Below, piece after piece: positions 60,080 to 64,000 of a stretch of 64,000 bases of DNA; position 1 is the first letter of the stretch; the number at the start of each line of letters is the position of its first letter. A model generated the notes under the pieces. The model did no database searches and was not told where the DNA came from. It saw only the letters and a program-made list of their open reading frames with translations. Source of the stretch: Amycolatopsis eburnea (GTDB lineage Bacteria > Actinomycetota > Actinomycetes > Mycobacteriales > Pseudonocardiaceae). The DNA lies in the NCBI RefSeq assembly GCF_003937945.1, contig NZ_RSEC01000058.1:1116001-1180000 (forward strand), written 5' to 3'. The translations under genes were made by a program, and so were the position numbers.

Positions 60080-60697
60080 TCAGTCCGTGGGCACCGGGAA
60101 CCGGTCCGCGCTGAAGTGCACCAGGATCGCCGTCGCCGTCGCGCAGACCTCGTCGCCCGCCCGCAGCGTGCCCGACGCGTGCAGCTTCCGCCCCGCACGG
60201 CGGACCAGGCGGCCCTCGGCGACGAGCGGGACCGCGTACGGCGTGCCCCGGTGGTAGTCGACCGTCAGCGACGCCGTCATCCCCGGGTAGCCCGCCGCCG
60301 CCGTGGCGCGGCCGAGGACGTGGTCGAGGACCGCCGCCACCCAGCCGCCGTGGACGCGGCCCGGCGGCCCCTCGTGCGCCGAGCCGAGCAGCACCTCGGC
60401 GCGCACCGACTCCGGGCCGACCGCCACCCAGGACAGCGGCGGGGCCAGCGGGTTGCCGGGCCCTTCCAGGGGGTTGTTGACGCTCAGGTGCCCGCCGCCT
60501 TCGAGGGCGGCCAGCAGCAACGGCGGCGCCTCCCCGGCCGCGCGCAGGGCCGCGGTCACCGCCTCGACCCGGCTCGCCGCCGCGGCCAGATCGGCTTCGT
60601 CGTCGCGCACGCGCACCGAGGCTTCGATCAGCTCGCGGATCCGGGTGCCGAGCAGGGCACGCCCTGGCGGAACGCCGTCGACCACCGGGAAGGTCAT
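60080..60697 (-). CDS. PaaI-like hotdog-fold acyl-CoA thioesterase
   Basis: 205 residues. The second half is a hotdog domain with GRVHGGWVAAVLDHVLG, the HGG and downstream Asp typical of PaaI/YbgC-type thioesterases that hydrolyse acyl-CoA in the cytosol. The N-terminal 90 residues are helical and less typical. A KstR-like inverted repeat lies 8-31 bases upstream of its ATG, suggesting control with lipid or sterol catabolism. The SDR gene ends 32 bp upstream on the same strand. Confidence 0.82.
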   Translation of the reverse strand: MTFPVVDGVPPGRALLGTRIRELIEASVRVRDDEADLAAAASRVEAVTAALRAAGEAPPLLLAALEGGGHLSVNNPLEGPGNPLAPPLSWVAVGPESVRAEVLLGSAHEGPPGRVHGGWVAAVLDHVLGRATAAAGYPGMTASLTVDYHRGTPYAVPLVAEGRLVRRAGRKLHASGTLRAGDEVCATATAILVHFSADRFPVPTD

Positions 60698-60704
60698 CGC
60701 ACCC

Positions 60705-60728
60705 CCTGAAACTAGAACGTGTTTCAGG
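60705..60728 (-). promoter_or_regulatory. KstR-like TetR-family operator
   Basis: TAGAACGTGTTTCA (60713-60726) matches the published KstR pattern TnnAACnnGTTnnA. It sits inside a wider inverted repeat (CCTGAAAC ... GTTTCAGG). It lies exactly between the SDR stop and the thioesterase start. Confidence 0.5.
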
Positions 60729-61487
60729 TTACCAGGTCGGCCGGGCGGTGACGCCGCCGTCGACGACGAGGTCGTGGCCGGTCACGAAGGACGCCAGCGG
60801 CGAAGCCAGGAAGACGCACGCGTTGCCGACGTCGGCCGGGGTGCCCAGGCGGTTCAGCGGCGCGGCGCGGTGCCAGCGGTCGACGCCGTCCGGCCAGTCC
60901 CGCGCGAGGCCGGGCCGGTCGACCAGGCCGGGGGACACCGTGTTGACCCGGATCCCGCGCGGCCCGTACTCCAGCGCCGCGCCGCGCGCGTGCATGACCA
61001 GCGCCGCCTTCGCCGCGCTGTAGTGGACGTGGCCCGGCGCCGGTTGGCGGGCTTCGATCGACGCGACGTGCGTGACGCTGCCGCCCTCGCCCAGCAGCCG
61101 CGCCGCGGCCTGGGTGCAGGAGAACGCGCTGGTCAGGGTCGCGTCCAGCATCGCCCGCCAGCGCTCGGCCGTGAGGCCTTCGAGGGGTTCGACCGGTTGG
61201 ACGCCGGCGTTGTTGACCAGCGCGTCGAGCCGCCCGCCCCAGTCCGCGACGGCGTCGAGCAGGGCGTGGCAGGCGGCGTCGTCGGTGAGCTCGGCGGCGA
61301 ACGCGCGGGCCCGCCCGCCGGCCGCTTCGATCGCCGCGACGACGTCGTCGGCGGCGCCGGGCCGCCGGTGGTGCACGGCCACCGCGCTGCCCGCCGCGGC
61401 GAACCGGAGCGCGATCCCGCGCCCGATGCCGCCGGCCGCGCCGGTGACGCAGGTGATCGTGCCGGCGAGGTCGAGTGTGCTGGTCAC
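60729..61487 (-). CDS. Short-chain dehydrogenase/reductase (SDR)
   Basis: 252 residues. The Rossmann motif TGAAGGIGRGIA, NNAG, a Ser in HVASIEA and the YSAAK catalytic pair make it a classical NAD(P)-dependent SDR. The substrate cannot be read from sequence. The start is GTG at 61487, divergent from the ferritin gene with a 47-bp gap. It is followed on the same strand by the hotdog thioesterase. Confidence 0.93.
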   Translation of the reverse strand: MTSTLDLAGTITCVTGAAGGIGRGIALRFAAAGSAVAVHHRRPGAADDVVAAIEAAGGRARAFAAELTDDAACHALLDAVADWGGRLDALVNNAGVQPVEPLEGLTAERWRAMLDATLTSAFSCTQAAARLLGEGGSVTHVASIEARQPAPGHVHYSAAKAALVMHARGAALEYGPRGIRVNTVSPGLVDRPGLARDWPDGVDRWHRAAPLNRLGTPADVGNACVFLASPLASFVTGHDLVVDGGVTARPTW

Positions 61488-61534
61488 GGCTTCGATCGTA
61501 GAACCGCACCCGGTTCCGTCGTACCTTGTGGGGC

Positions 61535-62071
61535 ATGGCCAAGACCGAGAAGTTCGCCGAACTGCTGCAGACCCAGATCAGCCACGAGTTCACCGCCGCC
61601 CAGCAGTACATCGCGCTCGCCGTCTGGCTGGACGCGCGCGACCTCCCGCGGCTGGCGAAGCGCTTCTACCGGCAGGCGATCGAGGAGCGCAACCACGCGC
61701 TGGCGATGGTGCGGTACCTGCTCGACCGCGACCACCCGGTGGCCATCCCGGGTACCGGCGACGTCCGGAACGACTTCTCGAGCGTGCACGAGGTGATCGA
61801 GCTGGCCCTGGCCCAGGAACGCGCGGTCACGACGGACATCGAGGCGATGGCGAAGGCCGCGCGCGCCGAGGAGGACTACCTCGGCGAGCAGTTCGTGGGC
61901 TGGTTCCTCAAGGAGCAGGTGGAGGAGGTCGCCCAGATGACGACGCTGCTGACGGTCGTCGAGCGCGCGGGCGACAACCTGTTCGAGGTCGAGAACCACC
62001 TGTACCGCGAGTCGGCCACGGAGGTCGAGGACACCCCGGACATGCCCCCGGTGGCGGGCGGCAAGCTCTGA
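61535..62071 (+). CDS. Ferritin-like iron storage protein
   Basis: 178 residues with the four-helix ferritin pattern: HEFTAAQQYIALAVW in helix A, EERNHA (ferroxidase Glu and His) in helix B, and LGEQFVGWFLKEQVEE in helix D. It resembles actinobacterial BfrB-type ferritins and has no heme-binding Met that I can assign. ATG 61535 is chosen over the in-frame TTG at 61526 because GGGG lies just before it. It is the only iron gene here and is not obviously linked to its neighbours. Confidence 0.92.
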   Translation: MAKTEKFAELLQTQISHEFTAAQQYIALAVWLDARDLPRLAKRFYRQAIEERNHALAMVRYLLDRDHPVAIPGTGDVRNDFSSVHEVIELALAQERAVTTDIEAMAKAARAEEDYLGEQFVGWFLKEQVEEVAQMTTLLTVVERAGDNLFEVENHLYRESATEVEDTPDMPPVAGGKL

Positions 62072-62160
62072 CGGCGGGCTGGTTCTCGCCTGAGCCGCCG
62101 GTGTGACGCCGGGGCGGGTCGCGCGGGCGGCGGGGTGGCCTGGCCGCGCGACGCCGACGC

Positions 62161-62179
62161 CATGAACGGGTCGTTCATG
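62161..62179. repeat. TGAACGACCCGTTCA palindrome
   Basis: CATGAACG and CGTTCATG (8-bp arms) surround a GGT loop. Compared with the 59892 copies it has a C-G pair where they have T-A, so the hairpin is kept. Confidence 0.75.
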
Positions 62180-62256
62180 TCCTCGCGCGACAGGCTCCTG
62201 GCAAAGTCGCGCCGGCGAGCGGGTGACCGGCCGCGTGGTCTGCCCGGCCTCGCGGG

Positions 62257-62315
62257 GATGTCATGAAAGGGTCGTTCATGTCGTCTGGCGAGATGAACGA
62301 CCCTTTCATGACATC
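62257..62315. repeat. Inverted pair of TGAACGACCCTTTCA units
   Basis: Perfect 23-bp arms (62257-62279 and 62293-62315) enclose a 13-base loop. Each arm is one unit of the same family as 59892 and 62161. The 62072-62465 gap contains only this, the copies on either side and ordinary GC-rich sequence. Confidence 0.85.
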
Positions 62316-62365
62316 GCGGATGGGCGGATCGGCCGTACTGCCCGAATTTTGCCGGAGCCCTGTCG

Positions 62366-62400
62366 CCGGACGCCACGAAAGAGTCGTTCATGGCGTCCGG
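62366..62400. repeat. TGAACGACTCTTTCG unit inside a 10-bp hairpin
   Basis: CCGGACGCCA and TGGCGTCCGG arms enclose a further degenerate copy of the unit on the minus strand. It lies 65 bp beyond the stop of the downstream esterase gene. Confidence 0.7.
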
Positions 62401-62465
62401 CCGACGCCCGAAGCGTGAGGCGGCGGGAGCGGCATCCCCCCGGGCGATGCCGCTCCCGACGCCCC

Positions 62466-63557
62466 TCAGCGGCAGAACGAAACTTCCGGGAACCCCGGCC
62501 GGTCGAGCAGCGGCCGCGGCACGCCGCGCAGGTGCTGGTCGAAGAACGCGGCGACGTAGGCCCGGGTGATCGCCTGCGTGCGCAGCCCGCCCGTGGTCGC
62601 GCCGATGTCGACCCCGAACTCGTCCGCCACGATGCCGACGTCGGTGAACGACGCGTGCTGCGTGCCCGCCACCTCCGCCCAGCGCTTCCAGCCGGTCAGC
62701 TGCGCCCAGTCCCGCTCCCACGGCTCGTTGCCCGGCGCGCACGCCGTGGCCGCCAGCTGGTGGCTCACGAACATGAACGGCCGGTCCAGGCCGGGCGCGG
62801 TGAGCGGGACCTCGGTGGTGCCGTCGATGTCCATCCCGGCCTTGACCCGCGGGTCCGCGACCATCGTGGGCAGCGTGCTGGCGCCACCCACCGAGTGCCC
62901 GGCCATGCCGATCCGGGACGCGTCGATCAGCGACGCCCACTTCGAGCGCGTCAGCGAATCCAGCACGAACGACACGTCGGCGGCCCGGCCGAGCTCCAGC
63001 TTCCGCCAGAAAGCGCTGTCGTGCGGGAGTTCGCACGACGCGCACCCGGCGAACCGCCCGCCGGGCATGCTCTGCCCGGTGTTCTCGTACGTGTGGCCGA
63101 CGACCGCGACCGCGTACCCGTGGCTCGCCAGGTCCTCGGCGAGCGCGGAAAGCGTGGCGCGCGGCTTGGTGTAGCCGGGCGACAGGACGACCAGCGGCAG
63201 GTGCCTGCCGCCCGGCCGGGCGTCGGCCACCGAGTTCGTCACCATCTTCGTGAGCAGGTCCGGTGGCACGTCCAGGCCGCTGCCCGCCAGCAGTGCCGCG
63301 GATTCTTCCGAAGTCACGTACCGCGTCTTCGGGCCGTCCGGTGACGCCGCCGGGTAGAACAGCGAGACCATCAGCTCGCGGTAGGGCGCCGACGGCACCC
63401 ACGGGTCGGGCCGCGAAGTGTCCTTGAGGTACACCGAAGTGCTGCCCACCGGCCGGTCACCGGTCGGCGCGGGCAGGTACGGCACCGGGGCCGCGGACGC
63501 GGGCGTGGCCATCGTGAACGTGAGTGCGGTGAGGGCCATGAGGATCGTCTTCTTCAT
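62466..63557 (-). CDS. Secreted PAF-acetylhydrolase-like esterase
   Basis: 363 residues from MKKTIL. A signal peptide ends at ASA near residue 23. The alpha/beta-hydrolase nucleophile is Ser in GHSVGG, a likely Asp is in MDIDGTTEVPL, and the catalytic His is in GTQHASFTD, the last being typical of the PAF-acetylhydrolase/lipase group. It probably cleaves esters outside the cell; the substrate is unknown. A 449-residue extension at the N-terminus is possible only by reading out of frame through the upstream gene, so ATG 63557 is preferred. It overlaps the stop of a paralogue (ATGA). Confidence 0.88.
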   Translation of the reverse strand: MKKTILMALTALTFTMATPASAAPVPYLPAPTGDRPVGSTSVYLKDTSRPDPWVPSAPYRELMVSLFYPAASPDGPKTRYVTSEESAALLAGSGLDVPPDLLTKMVTNSVADARPGGRHLPLVVLSPGYTKPRATLSALAEDLASHGYAVAVVGHTYENTGQSMPGGRFAGCASCELPHDSAFWRKLELGRAADVSFVLDSLTRSKWASLIDASRIGMAGHSVGGASTLPTMVADPRVKAGMDIDGTTEVPLTAPGLDRPFMFVSHQLAATACAPGNEPWERDWAQLTGWKRWAEVAGTQHASFTDVGIVADEFGVDIGATTGGLRTQAITRAYVAAFFDQHLRGVPRPLLDRPGFPEVSFCR

Positions 63558-64000
63558 CCGATGAAGGTCACTTCCGGGTAGGCGGGCGAAGGTGCGGCCA
63601 GCAGCGGCCGCGGGCGGCAGCGCAGGTGCTGGTCGAAGAAAGCGCTTGCGTAGGTTCGCGTGACGGCCAGCGCGCGCTCCGCGTCGATCGACGCGCCGAG
63701 GTCGACGCCCAGCTGCGCGGCGAGCACCCCGAGGTCGGTGAACGACTGGTGCACCGTGCCGGACACCATCAGCCAGCGCTTCCAGCCGGTGAGGTGCGGC
63801 CAGTCGGTTTCCCAATCGTCGTAAGGACCTGGCTGGCCGGGGACGTAGTCGTCCATGCTGCCGAGGAACAGGAACGGCCGGGCCAGCCCGGACGGCGGCA
63901 GCGGCACGTGGATGCTGCCGTCGATGTCGGCGCCGGCGCGGATCCGCGCGTCGGCCAGCATCGCCTGCGTCGTGACCGCGCCGCCGGCGGAGTGCCCGGT
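63554..64000 (-). CDS. PAF-acetylhydrolase-like esterase (partial, N-terminus beyond the window)
   Basis: The C-terminal 148 residues only; the gene runs off the right edge. It retains the GHSAGG nucleophile region at the edge, GADIDGSIHVPL and GTVHQSFTDLG, matching the downstream esterase throughout. The two genes are a tandem duplication with a four-base ATGA overlap, so they are co-translated from the minus strand. Confidence 0.88.
   Translation of the reverse strand, partial: TGHSAGGAVTTQAMLADARIRAGADIDGSIHVPLPPSGLARPFLFLGSMDDYVPGQPGPYDDWETDWPHLTGWKRWLMVSGTVHQSFTDLGVLAAQLGVDLGASIDAERALAVTRTYASAFFDQHLRCRPRPLLAAPSPAYPEVTFIG

Noticed and set aside
61526..61534. TTG start adding three residues to the ferritin
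   Set aside because: ATG 61535 follows GGGG closely and gives the usual MAKTEKF-like opening.
59898..62400. Short peptide gene encoding MNDSF
   Set aside because: The shared reading comes from the palindromic core; no ribosome site or consistent downstream frame accompanies it.
62466..63815. 449-residue version of the downstream esterase
   Set aside because: The extra N-terminus is an out-of-frame read of the upstream paralogue; MKKTIL with a clear signal peptide is the real start.

Overview
The window is high-GC actinomycete DNA dominated by one modular type I polyketide synthase (PKS) locus. The very high GC, GTG starts, four-base start/stop overlaps and a histidine kinase/roadblock/DUF742/GTPase 'conservon' all point to a filamentous actinomycete. 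The dispersed palindromic repeats resemble ones I recall from Amycolatopsis and relatives, but that genus call is memory-based inference and was not checked.

Region 1 (1-47535) holds five co-directional PKS genes, called A-E here, with 29 bp or less between neighbours except 43 bp before E. Gene A is cut by the left edge inside a ketosynthase. The window contains ten extension modules (the first partial) and ends in a thioesterase. The order read from the domains is: A1 (malonyl, DH, KR), A2 (malonyl, DH, KR), B1 (methylmalonyl, DH, KR), B2 (methylmalonyl, B-type KR), B3 (methylmalonyl, A2-type KR), C (methylmalonyl, DH with an altered motif, KR), D1 (malonyl, no reduction), D2 (malonyl, DH, KR), E1 (malonyl, DH, KR), E2 (methylmalonyl, DH, KR) and TE. 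If colinear, this builds the last 20 backbone carbons: a 2-methyl-2,4,6-triene carboxyl end, a C9 ketone, a C10-C11 alkene or C11 alcohol, methyl/hydroxyl pairs at C12-C15, and a C16-C21 triene. No loading module, sugar gene, regulator or transporter is visible, so the cluster continues to the left.

Region 2 (47556-51968) is a translationally coupled run of three cytochromes P450 and a type II thioesterase, presumably oxidative tailoring and PKS editing. It ends in a strong hairpin terminator.

Region 3 (52142-55096) carries two paralogous secreted proteins with PKD-like domains. Region 4 (55522-59889) is a conservon operon extended by a membrane MHYT-domain protein. Region 5 (60080-64000) holds a hotdog thioesterase with a KstR-like operator upstream, an SDR dehydrogenase, a ferritin, and two tandem secreted PAF-acetylhydrolase-like esterases, the second cut by the right edge.

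The most unusual content is repeats. An 84-119 bp palindromic element, with AATGTGGCGTT/AACGCCACATT arms, sits in frame in the KS-AT linker of five of the ten PKS modules and once more, intact, in the intergenic region at 55117-55204. A second palindromic family (core TGAAYGACYCNTTCA) clusters at 59892-60051 and 62161-62400, with paired changes that keep the hairpin.
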